From: Rudanella sp031411995
GTDB lineage: Bacteria; Bacteroidota; Bacteroidia; Cytophagales; Spirosomataceae
NCBI GenBank assembly: GCA_031411995.1
Contig: JANOCD010000097.1
Span: 94,443-158,442 of the forward strand
Direction: 5' to 3'
Length of the DNA stretch: 64,000 nt
This document shows positions 1-8,971 of the stretch, one piece after another (the stretch's first letter is position 1; each line of letters begins with the position of its first letter). A program made the translations under genes and the position numbers. Below the pieces are notes generated by a model. The model made no database searches and had not been told where the DNA came from. It worked only from the letters and a program-made list of their open reading frames with translations.

Positions 1-366
1 ATTGAGTTTAGACGCGGCTTTTTGCGGAGGTGTTTATTTCAGTACAGGATTCTCGTCTTGAGATCACCAGGGTATTCATCAATTTGCCTCCCTAAGTGGC
101 CTTCTACATGCCAGCTCATAGTTCAGGAGGGACGGAAGCAGTACCATTAACGTTGATGAGCTTAGGGCTGAAGTCATGCCCACAAGAGGAAATGGTTCGA
201 GTTCCCCCTCTCCTGTTGTCGGTGGTAGTCAATGGTGACCCCACAATCGAGCGATTTCAGGACGATACAGGCCATCCGTTGACCAAGCATTGGCCCGCTG
301 AGGACTTTCAGCACCGCCTGCCTACTGTATTACACTGAAATAGCTTGACACAAACCATGTAAAGTT
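1..366. other. No confident gene upstream of the IS3 remnant
   Basis: An 80-codon open frame lies at 96-338 on the plus strand, but its translation resembles no family I recognise and has no obvious ribosome site. The stretch is probably the flank or non-coding end of the IS3 remnant that follows. Confidence 0.3.
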
Positions 367-778
367 ATGAAGGTAAGTGGGTTTATTGACCTCAAGAAAA
401 AGTACAAAGTCAGCGCATTCCGCTGGTTCGTGGTCGAGCTCTATCGACTCGAGCTGGTGAGTGAAAACCAGATTTTGGCCGAGCTGAATATTTCCCGAAA
501 TTTACTCCGGGTCTGGAATCGAGCCTACCAACGCTATCGACTCCGACGCTACTATCCCCATCCCAAACGCGCTCGACTCATGAAAAGTAAAACCGATGAA
601 CCGGGGCGCCGGAGCGATGGCCTTGCTCAAAAAGCAGTTAGCCGATACTCAGCAACTACTCCAGCACGAACAACTCAAACGGGAAGCCCTGGAACGGGAA
701 GCCCTGGAGATCATGATCAACATTGCCGAAAAAGAACTTAACATCCCGATCCGAAAAAAGCCTGGTCCCAAACAGTAA
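367..778 (+). pseudogene. IS3-family OrfA, frame broken by a 16-bp insertion
   Basis: This is the helix-turn-helix OrfA of an IS3-type element. The first part carries an HTH-like stretch (QILAELNISRNLLRVW), and a coiled-coil tail rich in Leu, Gln and Glu ends in NIPIRKKPGPKQ. The frame breaks after KSKTDE. Removing exactly 16 bases (601-616) joins KTDE directly to MALLKKQLADTQQ, so the break is an insertion rather than decay by point mutation. An in-frame 15-bp tandem duplication (680-694 and 695-709) gives EALEREALE. OrfB follows 26 bp downstream. The IS3 assignment rests on the OrfA/OrfB arrangement and coiled-coil tail; I infer that it is inactive. Confidence 0.75.
601..616 (+). repeat. 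16-bp GC-rich mini-insertion in OrfA
   Basis: The sequence is CCGGGGCGCCGGAGCG. It differs at one base from the insertion in the IS630 transposase 17.8 kb away. Deleting it restores the OrfA frame. Confidence 0.8.
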
Positions 779-804
779 ATCAACTCAGCCTGCATCACCC
801 TCTG

Positions 805-1039
805 GTGAGCATGGAAACACTCTGCGGGCTGTTTGGGGTAAGCCGTCAGGCTTGGTATGAGAAGCAGAAACGATCGCAAAAAGCGGATCTTACAGGTGCC
901 ATGGTGTTGGCAGAAGTCCGCCGGTTACGCCTTGATTTGCCCTCGGTTGGTGCAGAAATCCTGCATCACCAATTGACGGACTTTCGTCAGCAGCATGGGA
1001 TTAAATTGGGGCGAGACAAGTTCACTAAACTGCTCAGAC
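805..1039 (+). pseudogene. IS3-family OrfB, N-terminal fragment
   Basis: This is the start of the DDE transposase partner of the preceding OrfA. It begins METLCGLFGVSRQAWYEKQ, the usual HTH_21-like start of OrfB, and runs through GIKLGRDKFTKLLR. Homology stops near 1037, where the end of the opposite-strand IS3 copy begins (ACTTGCAACAG). The catalytic domain is missing and was not found elsewhere in the window. The start is GTG at 805 or ATG at 811. It was probably truncated by insertion of, or recombination with, the second IS3 element. Confidence 0.7.
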
Positions 1040-1277
1040 GGACTTGCAACAGTATCGTGGAGATTTTTTAGGCGGCCATTGAGGAAGTGTAAAAATAAGA
1101 TTCCTGTTGACTGGGGGTGCGGTAATTTAACACCGAATGTTTTCGCCGACGATTGTACCAGCCCTCGATATACTCAAAGGTAGCCAATCGAGCCGCTGCT
1201 CGCGTGGCAAAATGAGTATGGTTGACCATCTCACACTTGAGCGTTTTGAAAAAGCTCTCGGCAACCGCATTATCCCA

Positions 1278-1293
1278 GTGGTCCGCCACCGCG
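1278..1293 (+). repeat. 16-bp mini-insertion (GTGGTCCGCCACCGCG)
   Basis: It lies between the Asn codon of RKGN and the Cys-Trp codons of CWDNAVAESFF in the minus-strand OrfB. Removal restores GNCWDNA, the expected IS3 motif around the catalytic Glu. Confidence 0.85.
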
Positions 1294-1310
1294 GCAATTC
1301 CCTTTTCGGC

Positions 1311-1326
1311 TGCATCGGCAGCCCGG
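1311..1326 (-). repeat. 16-bp mini-insertion (CCGGGCTGCCGATGCA)
   Basis: It lies in the OrfB codons for QSMSRKG. Deletion joins QSM to SRKGN in frame. Confidence 0.85.
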
Positions 1327-1392
1327 TCATACTTTGCTCAACGGGCAAGTCCTTTAGTTCATCCCTAAAGTCAGTGCAAGCATACTGGATAC

Positions 1393-1408
1393 CGTAACGA
1401 CGGCCCGG
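1393..1408 (-). repeat. 16-bp mini-insertion (CCGGGCCGTCGTTACG)
   Basis: It splits the second catalytic motif. Deletion restores FNSDRGIQYACTDF, as expected for IS3 OrfB. Confidence 0.85.
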
Positions 1409-1519
1409 CCCGATCTGAATTAAACAGAAGCTGACCATCTATCGCTCTGTTTGTGAGGGCCATACGCCAAGCTGCTACACTCGTCTCAACCGCTTTCATG
1501 CTATCACTCATGGCCCAAC

Positions 1520-1535
1520 CGCACAGGCGGCCCTG
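1520..1535 (-). repeat. 16-bp mini-insertion (CAGGGCCGCCTGTGCG)
   Basis: It lies after DRKVI of OrfB. Deletion restores DRKVIGWAMSDSMKAVE. Confidence 0.85.
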
Positions 1536-1605
1536 CAATCACTTTTCGGTCGGCCAGATCCAAATTTACGGTCAGATAAAGCCAACCTTGACCAGTGGCG
1601 ATATA

Positions 1606-1621
1606 GCGGGGCGGCCCGTGC
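1606..1621 (+). repeat. 16-bp mini-insertion (GCGGGGCGGCCCGTGC)
   Basis: It lies directly after the first catalytic Asp motif. Deletion restores WVSDLTYIATGQGW. This is the most divergent member at its 3' end. Confidence 0.75.
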
Positions 1622-1987
1622 CGTGAGGTCTGAGACCCACTTTTGCCCTGGTTTATCGGCGGCAAATTCTCTATTCAGCACGTTTTTAGCCACGGGGTAG
1701 TCATGATTGGATTCGGTGGTTTGCACCCGATACTTTTTATACATAATGCTACGAATACCTACCTTCTTCATGAGTCTGGCAATACGGTTACGGGAGGCCT
1801 TAACCCCCTGCTCACGGAGTTCATCCGCAATCCGGGGACTGCCGTAGCGAGATTGGCTTTGAGTATGCACTTGTCGGATCTGATTGATCAACTCATCTTG
1901 ATTCAGTTGCCTTATCCCAATCGGATGTTTACGCCAGTAGTAATAACCACTACTGCTCACGTTCAGCACTTTACACATCTTCTCAAC

Positions 1988-2003
1988 CGCAACGGCGGAC
2001 CGT
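1988..2003 (-). repeat. 16-bp mini-insertion (ACGGTCCGCCGTTGCG)
   Basis: It lies between ANEFP and VEKMCKVLNV of OrfB. Deletion joins them in frame. Confidence 0.85.
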
Positions 2004-2046
2004 GGGAAATTCGTTGGCATGTTCTTTTATAAATCGGAATATCTCC

Positions 2047-2062
2047 CCGGTCCGCCGGCGCG
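2047..2062 (+). repeat. 16-bp mini-insertion (CCGGTCCGCCGGCGCG)
   Basis: It lies just before EIFRFIKEH of OrfB. Deletion connects that frame to the open frame upstream (SAYSPRAT). The exact edges can slide by one base. Confidence 0.75.
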
Positions 2063-2103
2063 GTCGCCCTTGGAGAATATGCTGACCGCCTTTTCTGAAT
2101 ATC

Positions 2104-2403
2104 TCGCCAGATCGGTTGTACTATTTGATCAAGCCGTAGTTCGTTATAAACGGCTGAATCGATGGCCGTTTCGATAGCCGACTGGTGTTTTTCTAGTAGT
2201 CGCTGAGCAAAATTTTCCAGGGAAATTTTCATACCCAGCACCCTGATTTCTTGCTTTATCGTCCACTCATAGCCCGCAAATATGACCTTGCTCGATAGGC
2301 GCCACGCTGGTGTCAGCGTAATTGGACTCATAAAATTGACATCAATGGCGCAGAAAGGATTTTTGACAGCTTCTGCCGTTGTCGAACTGCCCAGTTTTGG
2401 CAA
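2104..2403 (-). pseudogene. Unrecognised ORF fragment upstream of IS3 OrfB
   Basis: An open frame (NFMSPITLTPAW, then MKISLENFAQRLLEKH) runs toward the IS3 OrfB and joins it in frame once the 2047-2062 insertion is removed. It does not look like an IS3 OrfA: no HTH or coiled-coil tail is visible. It may be the residue of a host gene fused to the IS by rearrangement, or an unfamiliar OrfA. A further frame at 2342-2530 on the same strand could be its broken N-terminus. Confidence 0.3.
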
Positions 2404-2913
2404 CTGAACCTGTAGGGGAGCTAAAAAACTTCAACTGCTTATCAATATATTGAATACGCACTGGCCCTGAGCGCACTACGCTGAACGGGAAAAGTGAGTT
2501 TTTTTGCTGTTTCCCGGCGCCCCTACCCACTAATACCGGGTCCAGTTCCTCGTTTATTTTAGCCTGTAAATCGCTTAGGCGAATCGTAAATTTAGAACTT
2601 AAATAAGACTACGTTGCTGGAATAAGGGGGTCGAAACCTTCTGCCTTTGGTGCCGAAGGAGCTGTTTTCTGCTGGCAACGAGTCAGCATGAATAACGTAA
2701 TTCCGTAATTTGTAAGTTGGTGAATTGCCTTTTCTTCATCAGTAGAGTAAACGGGCAAGTCCCATAAAAGTTAGCCCAATTATAGCACTTTCTCACTTTA
2801 TTCGGCCCTTTCACGTAAGTATGTCAAGTTCTATTCTCCTTTCCAATCAATGAACCCAAAAAATCCTGAAAAGGGTAAACTGGAGCCATTGTGTGCCCAC
2901 TTCTCCCTTTTCT
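2404..2913. other. Flank without a clear gene
   Basis: Apart from the short minus-strand frame to 2530, this stretch shows no coding signal, repeat or RNA that I can support. It separates the IS remnants from the 3' end of the sugar-utilisation gene string. Confidence 0.4.
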
Positions 2914-5199
2914 CTAAGCTTCATAACAGCGTATCTCCATCAAGGCCGGGGGAGCCGTAACCGACTGATTTTTTGTTAAGTGGATTGTCAGGCTTCGGGT
3001 TTCGATCGGTTGTTCGAACCGTATCGTGTTACTCGATTGATGATTATAGGTGCGATGCGCCAGCCGCTCCTGCCGGTCGTTGCACAGAATATATTCCTGC
3101 ACACAAAATGGGGAAACCGTTTCGGGATGAATCATGATGACCGTTTCCAGTGGGTGATCAAAATCGCTATCAAAACGCAATTCGACCCTGCCAATGCGTT
3201 GCGATTGTGACCAGGTAAGCGTCAGGGTTGGGTTGGCGTCGCTCAAGCTGGGCACCCAAGAATTTGGCTGGTTGGTGGGTCGCTGAACCCCGTTCCGAAC
3301 CATAGCCGCGCCAAACAAACGGATGCTGGGCGCAATGCGAAGGGCGATATTGTGGCCATCGGGTCGACGTTCTGGTGTCCAGAACTCAAACGTATCTACG
3401 CCAATATCGTCGGTGGGTTCCTGCTTACCGTAGTTCGATACGGCGGGATTGATCTTGTTGAATACCGACAAGATACCTGTTACCCGTAACTGACTGTACT
3501 GTAACTGGATGTGTTCGTTTTTCAGGAACATAACAAACACATATTGAGGCTCCGTTAACTGGCTGGCAAACGTCAGATCTACTTCCTGCTTTCCTTTCTT
3601 CAGCGCTATCGTCTGCGTTTCCAGCGTTACATCGGGGGTGTGATTAAAGGGTTTGCTGCTTCTTCGTAGCTCAACCGTTAGGCTTGATTCCCGGTCGGCG
3701 GTTACAAAGGCCGTCATCCGGGGTATGCCCCCTACTGGCAACGGCAGCATCTGGGCTGCGGAGTACGTCAGGGGTTGCAATGGTCCATCGGGCGGTAATT
3801 CAGTCAGGACAAATTCGCTGGATGCAGCTAGGGTGGCCTGCTGAGCAAGATCGTCGGAGTCATCAAGCTGGAGGCCGGGAATATGCTGACCCGCTTTTAG
3901 TAATGCCTGTTGCAGCGCCTGCATCTGGCTTGGTTCTGTCAGTTCGCGGGGATGCAGTTGGTTGCGTGCGCTTAGCGCTGCGGCCATACCTACCGCTTGC
4001 CCAACATGGGCACCCGTTGCCATCACCCGCGACGATCCAAACGCTACGTGCGAGGCACTGATGATGCGCCCCGCCAGGAATAGATTAGAAACATTTCGAC
4101 TGTAAAGGCAGCGGTATGGGATTTGATACAGCCCTTTGCTATGCCACTGATTGCAACCGGGCTTTTCGCTGAACACGCCGTCGGCGGGGTGCAAATCGAT
4201 GGACCAACCACCAAAAGCCACCGCATCGGGGTGCGTTCGTTGCTCCACCACATCCTGTTGTTTCAGCATGTAATCGCCCTCAAACCGGCGGCTTTCGCGC
4301 TTGCCCGGAATCTGGCCGACCCATTCGAGCGTCATCGTTTCAGCTTCGGGAAACTGACCAGAGTTTTTGATATAATCCCAAACCCCATACACCACTTTCC
4401 AAAGCTCCCACTTGATGGTTTCGGTTTCGTGAACGGTGTCCAGGCGACCGCCATATTCGATCCACCACAGTTGGCAACCATACTCTTTGGCGTTGAACCG
4501 GCGGTAGCGCGGAATCTGGGTAATGTCCTGTAGGGCGTAGGCCGGTGGCACAAACCGAACAGGCCGCCCGGTATCTTTGGTATAGAAATAAATGGAGTGA
4601 CCCAGCAGTTCGCCGTACTCAGCCGTTGGGGCAAATTTCTCATCGAATTCCTCCCTGCTTTCGGCACCCATCCGAAAGGCAGCACCCGCCTGAAACGCCA
4701 CAATGCCATCGCCCGAAGCGTCGCAGAAAAGCGGAGCAACCAGCTCGTACGCCGTGCTATTCTGCGAACAAAAGGCCCTCAATTGGCTAATCGTGTTTGA
4801 ATCCGACTTCTCTACTTCATACACGGCCGTGTTGAGTAGCAGCGTAAGGTTCGGCTCCAGCATTACCTTTTCGAGCAGAATGGTATCCAGAATCAGGGGG
4901 TTTCCTTCGGGATTTCGATAGAGGTTTTCGAGCAGGAGTTCGTCGATAACGCCCCCTTCCCGTGCCCAGCGGTTGTTGTTACCCATGTGAGAAGTAGCTC
5001 CCAACACCCACAGCCGAACTTCGCTGGAGGAGTTCCCCCCCAAAACGGGCCGGTCCTGCACCAGCACTACGCGAATACCCGCACGAGCGGCTGTAATGGC
5101 ACAACAAACCCCCGACAGCCCCCCGCCCACTACTATCAGATCTCCTTCGTGCCGGACTGTCCGGAGGCTGCGTTTATCGGTTGCTTGTTCGCGTATCAT
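2914..5199 (-). CDS. FAD-dependent oxidoreductase (FAD_oxidored family)
   Basis: This is a 761-residue flavoprotein. A dinucleotide-binding motif near residue 25 (IVVGGGLSGVCCAI) is followed by VLGGNSSSEVRLWV, typical of the FAD_oxidored family found in Bacteroidota sugar loci. The first 430 or so residues are the FAD domain, ending in the FLAGRIISASHVAFGSSRVM motif. The remaining part looks like beta-rich accessory domains that may bind carbohydrate. No signal peptide is evident. The start overlaps the end of the GH2 gene by 26 bp, indicating translational coupling. It is last in the string SusC-SusD-GH-SSS-GH2-FAD. Oxidation of a sugar or uronate released by the GH2 enzyme is an inference from context; the substrate is unknown. 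Confidence 0.8.
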   Translation of the reverse strand: MIREQATDKRSLRTVRHEGDLIVVGGGLSGVCCAITAARAGIRVVLVQDRPVLGGNSSSEVRLWVLGATSHMGNNNRWAREGGVIDELLLENLYRNPEGNPLILDTILLEKVMLEPNLTLLLNTAVYEVEKSDSNTISQLRAFCSQNSTAYELVAPLFCDASGDGIVAFQAGAAFRMGAESREEFDEKFAPTAEYGELLGHSIYFYTKDTGRPVRFVPPAYALQDITQIPRYRRFNAKEYGCQLWWIEYGGRLDTVHETETIKWELWKVVYGVWDYIKNSGQFPEAETMTLEWVGQIPGKRESRRFEGDYMLKQQDVVEQRTHPDAVAFGGWSIDLHPADGVFSEKPGCNQWHSKGLYQIPYRCLYSRNVSNLFLAGRIISASHVAFGSSRVMATGAHVGQAVGMAAALSARNQLHPRELTEPSQMQALQQALLKAGQHIPGLQLDDSDDLAQQATLAASSEFVLTELPPDGPLQPLTYSAAQMLPLPVGGIPRMTAFVTADRESSLTVELRRSSKPFNHTPDVTLETQTIALKKGKQEVDLTFASQLTEPQYVFVMFLKNEHIQLQYSQLRVTGILSVFNKINPAVSNYGKQEPTDDIGVDTFEFWTPERRPDGHNIALRIAPSIRLFGAAMVRNGVQRPTNQPNSWVPSLSDANPTLTLTWSQSQRIGRVELRFDSDFDHPLETVIMIHPETVSPFCVQEYILCNDRQERLAHRTYNHQSSNTIRFEQPIETRSLTIHLTKNQSVTAPPALMEIRCYEA

Positions 5200-7222
5200 T
5201 CGTTAAATCAATGGTTTGTGAAAGAATCTGAAAGCCTGTTGGCTTGCTAACTTCGATAGTTGTGTTTTTCTCAAATCCCCGAACTGGGATAGTTATGTCG
5301 GTACGTTGGCCGGGTTGCAGATCGGGAATCAGGACCGTTTGCCCATTCATTTTTAAGCGATACCCTTTGATGGCGTAGGCCGGAAAATCAGGTCGGGCCG
5401 TGACGCGTAAAATCAACTGATGAACTCCCTCTGGGCCCGGTGTCCAGTTTATTTTTTCGACGGTCAACGGAGCCATACCCGTTTGATGCGCTTTGTAAAG
5501 AGGGCGCAACTCTCGCTCGGGCCCAACCAACCCCCAGGGTCGGTATCCGCTCGCGTTGGTACCATGGTGGCGGCTCTTGTAGTCATTGAATGACCACCAC
5601 GAAGCCCCAATTACATAAGGCAGCGGGCGGATGTCGGCCAGGAACTTTTCCAGATGAACCACCTGACCGGCGTCGCCATCTTTGCCATCGGCGCGGGTGC
5701 CATACTCGCTGATAAAAATAGGTTTGTCGGGGTACAGCGAGTGGATGTGTTTCAGCACATTGGCATGGTTACCGTAGGTATTTGTCGAAATGAAATCGCA
5801 ATACTGACTGGCTTCGTCTTCCGGCTTTTTGGGCAAGGTGTTCAACCGCATCGACGCAAACGTGTACAGCCGGGTTGGGTCGAGTTCGCGGGCATAGGCA
5901 ATCATGTCTTTGGTCCAGCGTTGTCCCGCCGGTTGCTCCGACAGGTATTCGTTTCCAACGCTGTAAGCAATCACGCTAGGGTGATTCCAGTCGCGCTCGG
6001 CCATCTCGCGGAACTGCTGCCGAAACTTGGCCCGGATCGTATCGCTGTCCATCTGTCGGGGTGTCAGTTGCCAGTTACCCGCTTCGGTGATGATGAGCAT
6101 GCCGTGTTGATCGGCCCAGTCGTATACCGCTTCCGAAGGGGTGTAGTGGGTCAGCCGGTGCAGTTCCATACCAGCCTCTTTCATCAGCCGCATGTCTTTT
6201 TCAACCAGCCAGTCGGGTTCCATCGAGCCTAAACCGGGGTAATCTACCACGCGGTTACCACCCGCCATTTTTATGGGTTGACCGTTGAGCAGTAATTGCA
6301 TATTACGTACCTCAACTTTACGGATGCCAAACCGGGTGCTGACGGTATCCCCGGCAATGGAAGCGGTCAGCGTGTACAGATTGGGGCTATCGAGGCCCCA
6401 CAACTTCACATCGGCGGCTTTGAGCGTTGTTTCAAGGTTAATGATCCCCGTTTGATTAGCCGGAACAGAAACGGGCTGGCCTTTCCATTGAGCCGTTACT
6501 GGCTGGCCCTGCCGGTTCATACTCACAACCATTTTAGGGGTTACCGCCTGAAGTGATGCGTTCCGAATCCGGGCTTTCACCCGAATAAGAGCGGTTCCTT
6601 TGGCCAGATCGGGCGTGGTTTCAACCTTGATATTATCGACGTAAACGGGCGTTTCAACCGTCAGATAAACCGGGCGGATAAGTCCACCGTAGTTGACCCA
6701 GCCCATAAAAGGGTCGTTTACCTGGTTGTTGTCTTTGGCCCCCGGAATACTGCCCGGTTTCCACGTATCGTTGTCGACCGAAACAGTCAGCGTATTACCG
6801 CCCGTTTTTAAAAAGTCGGTGATGTCAATCTGAAAGGGCGTGTAACCCCCTTCGTGCGACGTTACTTTCTGGTTGTTCAGGTAGATGGTTGATGCGTAAA
6901 AGGCTGCGTCGAAATGGAGCAGCACCCGTTTGTTACCGGTCGATTGCCACGGAAACGATTTGCGGTACCAGGCTTTCCCGTTATAAAACATATAGCGTGG
7001 ATCAACAGAGAAGCAATGGGGAACGGTTACTTTATCCCAGCGGTTCAGCGGCTGGTCATCGGCAAACCAGCGACCAATCTCTCCCGTATGCGCGGGGTCG
7101 AGTGCAAAGAGCCACTCACCATGCAGCGGAATCGCGTTGGGCTGACGAATCGTATATTGAGCAGATGCCACCGAAATAGTGACGTATAACAGGCTGATTA
7201 AAGAAAGGAGTCGAGAATACAT
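5174..7222 (-). CDS. Glycoside hydrolase family 2 enzyme, secreted
   Basis: The 682-residue protein has a signal peptide ending near ASAQ (residue 21). It has the GH2 order: sugar-binding jelly roll (about 25-195), immunoglobulin-like domain (about 200-305) and TIM barrel. The general acid/base is in SVGNEYLSE (Glu near 425) and the nucleophile in FISEYGTRADG (Glu near 509). The ISEYG context with DWNHPSVIAYSVGNE fits the beta-glucuronidase or beta-galactosidase branch, but the substrate cannot be read from sequence. The gene begins 3 bp after the symporter stop and overlaps the oxidoreductase, so the three are one transcription unit. A C-terminal beta domain (about 585-680) may aid binding. 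Confidence 0.9.
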   Translation of the reverse strand: MYSRLLSLISLLYVTISVASAQYTIRQPNAIPLHGEWLFALDPAHTGEIGRWFADDQPLNRWDKVTVPHCFSVDPRYMFYNGKAWYRKSFPWQSTGNKRVLLHFDAAFYASTIYLNNQKVTSHEGGYTPFQIDITDFLKTGGNTLTVSVDNDTWKPGSIPGAKDNNQVNDPFMGWVNYGGLIRPVYLTVETPVYVDNIKVETTPDLAKGTALIRVKARIRNASLQAVTPKMVVSMNRQGQPVTAQWKGQPVSVPANQTGIINLETTLKAADVKLWGLDSPNLYTLTASIAGDTVSTRFGIRKVEVRNMQLLLNGQPIKMAGGNRVVDYPGLGSMEPDWLVEKDMRLMKEAGMELHRLTHYTPSEAVYDWADQHGMLIITEAGNWQLTPRQMDSDTIRAKFRQQFREMAERDWNHPSVIAYSVGNEYLSEQPAGQRWTKDMIAYARELDPTRLYTFASMRLNTLPKKPEDEASQYCDFISTNTYGNHANVLKHIHSLYPDKPIFISEYGTRADGKDGDAGQVVHLEKFLADIRPLPYVIGASWWSFNDYKSRHHGTNASGYRPWGLVGPERELRPLYKAHQTGMAPLTVEKINWTPGPEGVHQLILRVTARPDFPAYAIKGYRLKMNGQTVLIPDLQPGQRTDITIPVRGFEKNTTIEVSKPTGFQILSQTIDLTNDTRTSNR

Positions 7223-7225
7223 AGG

Positions 7226-8953
7226 TTAAGGCTGGGTAACTTCATGATTAATAGCCGTAGCGGTGGGTAAATTCAGGCTGCGTCGGGATGCCTGCCATGT
7301 AATAATCGAACCGAGCAGAACGAGCCCAGCAATTCCCGCCGTGATGCCCGCTCCCTGGGTAGTCAGAAAGCTCAGGCCAAACAGCATTACCGCTGTGAAC
7401 AGCAATGAGCCGGTAATGACGCGCAGGCCAAACTGGTTTTGTTGCTTGATAGCCAGCACTTCGGCGGGGTCAATGTCGTGCAGGGCATCTTCCCGTTTCT
7501 GCGCTTTGGCTTGCAGATAGTTTTCATAAGCCTGCGTTGAAACCGTGCTCCGGGCTGCCCACAATTCATAAGCGAGCAACAGCGAGAGCGGTAAACCGAT
7601 CCCGATAACCGTTTCGGTAGCCCGCGTCAGTTTATAATCGAGCAACCAAGGGGCCAGCACTTTAAAGAACAGATTGACCGCTAAACCAATGCCGGTGATC
7701 CAAAGCGTTGCCCGGCCGGTGAGTCGTTTCGAGAACAAGGCCCAGAGCGGGGGAGCCAGCAACGGCCCACCCGAAATTGCCGAAATACTCAGAACCACTT
7801 CTACAACCCCTCCCGCAGCGGGCACCATCAGCGCAATGCCAATCATACCCAGGCCAAACACCCACGACGAACCGCGAGCTACTCGAATAAGCTGTTTGTC
7901 CGACGCATCGGGCTTGATCAAGCCCTTGTAAATGTCGTTGGTGAATACAGCCGACACCACATTCAGGGCCGTGTTAGCACTGGCCGATGTCGAGAAATAC
8001 ATACCCGTAAGCATCAGGCCGAGCAGACCCGGCGGTAACACGAGCTGGCAGATTTTCAGGTACGCATTCTCCGTATCTAATCCCACAAGCGATGGATCGA
8101 TGGCTTTGTAGATCATCGGTGGAAGCATCCAAATAATTGGGCTGACTAGGTAAAGCCCCGAAAAAAGGAACGCTACTTTGCGGGCAGATTTAGGGCTGTC
8201 GACGCTGGTGTAACGCTGTACAAATGTCCAGTTGCCGCCAATGTAGGCGATGTGGTAAAACACAAAGGCCAGTATGAAACCAAAGGTGTATTCGCCGTGA
8301 AGCAGGTCGAAAAAGTCGGGCGGGACTTTACTGATAAACGAGTCGAAGCCACCCACTTTATCGAGAGACAAAGGCAACAGGATAAACACGGCCGCCGACA
8401 GTACGACAAACTGCAAAATGTCCGTCACCATCACGGCCCAGAGTCCACCGACGGCGGTGTAGGCAATCATGAAAATGCCCAGGCCGATTGTACACGGCAC
8501 CAGCGGCAAATTCAGCGACGAGCTGACCAGCTTGGCCACCGGGTACAGCACCGACCCTTTGATGAACAGGCTGACCAGCGTGAAAATGAGGATGTACACT
8601 TTCTGAACCGTCACGCCCAGCCGCTCGCGAATAAACTCGGCGGCCGTTAGGGCTCCGGTCGCTTTCCAACGGGGAGCGAGGTAAAGACCCGTTACCAGCG
8701 CACCAATGCACATGGTCCACTGAATGGTGATAGCCACCCAGCCGTGTTTGTAGGCAATACTCCCCCAGGCGACAAACGTACCGGCGGAGAAAAAACTCAT
8801 GAACAGTGACAGCCCGCCTATGAACCAGGGCACGGCTTCGCCACCCGCAAAAAACGATTTCAGGTTGCGGCCCGTGCGGGCAAACAGCATCCCGATCCCC
8901 AGCACGAAGGCCGAGAAAATGACAATAACGAGGGTATCTATGCTTGTATTCAA
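7226..8953 (-). CDS. Sodium:solute symporter (SSS family)
   Basis: This is an inner-membrane transporter of 575 residues with about thirteen hydrophobic segments, starting with TLVIVIFSAFVLGIGMLFAR. The motifs FFAGGEAVPWFIGGLSLFMS and YTAVGGLWAVMVTDILQFVV are characteristic of SSS sugar symporters (SGLT-like). A hydrophilic stretch around residues 475-500 precedes the last two membrane segments. Placed between a secreted barrel enzyme and the GH2 enzyme, it most likely brings the released monosaccharide or uronate into the cytoplasm with sodium. It starts 18 bp after the upstream gene and ends 3 bp before GH2. Confidence 0.9.
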   Translation of the reverse strand: MNTSIDTLVIVIFSAFVLGIGMLFARTGRNLKSFFAGGEAVPWFIGGLSLFMSFFSAGTFVAWGSIAYKHGWVAITIQWTMCIGALVTGLYLAPRWKATGALTAAEFIRERLGVTVQKVYILIFTLVSLFIKGSVLYPVAKLVSSSLNLPLVPCTIGLGIFMIAYTAVGGLWAVMVTDILQFVVLSAAVFILLPLSLDKVGGFDSFISKVPPDFFDLLHGEYTFGFILAFVFYHIAYIGGNWTFVQRYTSVDSPKSARKVAFLFSGLYLVSPIIWMLPPMIYKAIDPSLVGLDTENAYLKICQLVLPPGLLGLMLTGMYFSTSASANTALNVVSAVFTNDIYKGLIKPDASDKQLIRVARGSSWVFGLGMIGIALMVPAAGGVVEVVLSISAISGGPLLAPPLWALFSKRLTGRATLWITGIGLAVNLFFKVLAPWLLDYKLTRATETVIGIGLPLSLLLAYELWAARSTVSTQAYENYLQAKAQKREDALHDIDPAEVLAIKQQNQFGLRVITGSLLFTAVMLFGLSFLTTQGAGITAGIAGLVLLGSIITWQASRRSLNLPTATAINHEVTQP

Positions 8954-8971
8954 AATGTCAATGGGTTAAGA

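Larger units (their letters stand above)
1068..2100 (-). pseudogene. IS3-family OrfB carrying seven 16-bp insertions
   Basis: This is a DDE transposase reading from about 2066 down to 1068. In order it shows EIFRFIKEHANEFP, VEKMCKVLNVSSSGYYYW, the catalytic Asp in KWVSDLT, the second Asp in FNSDR, the Glu in WDNAVAESFFKTLKCE, and the C-terminal YNRRRKHSVLNYRTPSQ motif. The present sequence is broken into several frames. Each break disappears when one 16-bp GC-rich segment is removed (2047-2062, 1988-2003, 1606-1621, 1520-1535, 1393-1408, 1311-1326, 1278-1293). The repaired protein has the usual OrfB length and all catalytic residues. No matching second IS terminus was found upstream, so the element is probably also truncated there. 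Confidence 0.85.

Noticed and set aside
96..338. 80-codon plus-strand frame near the window start
   Set aside because: No homology features, no ribosome site and low coding character; not called as a gene.
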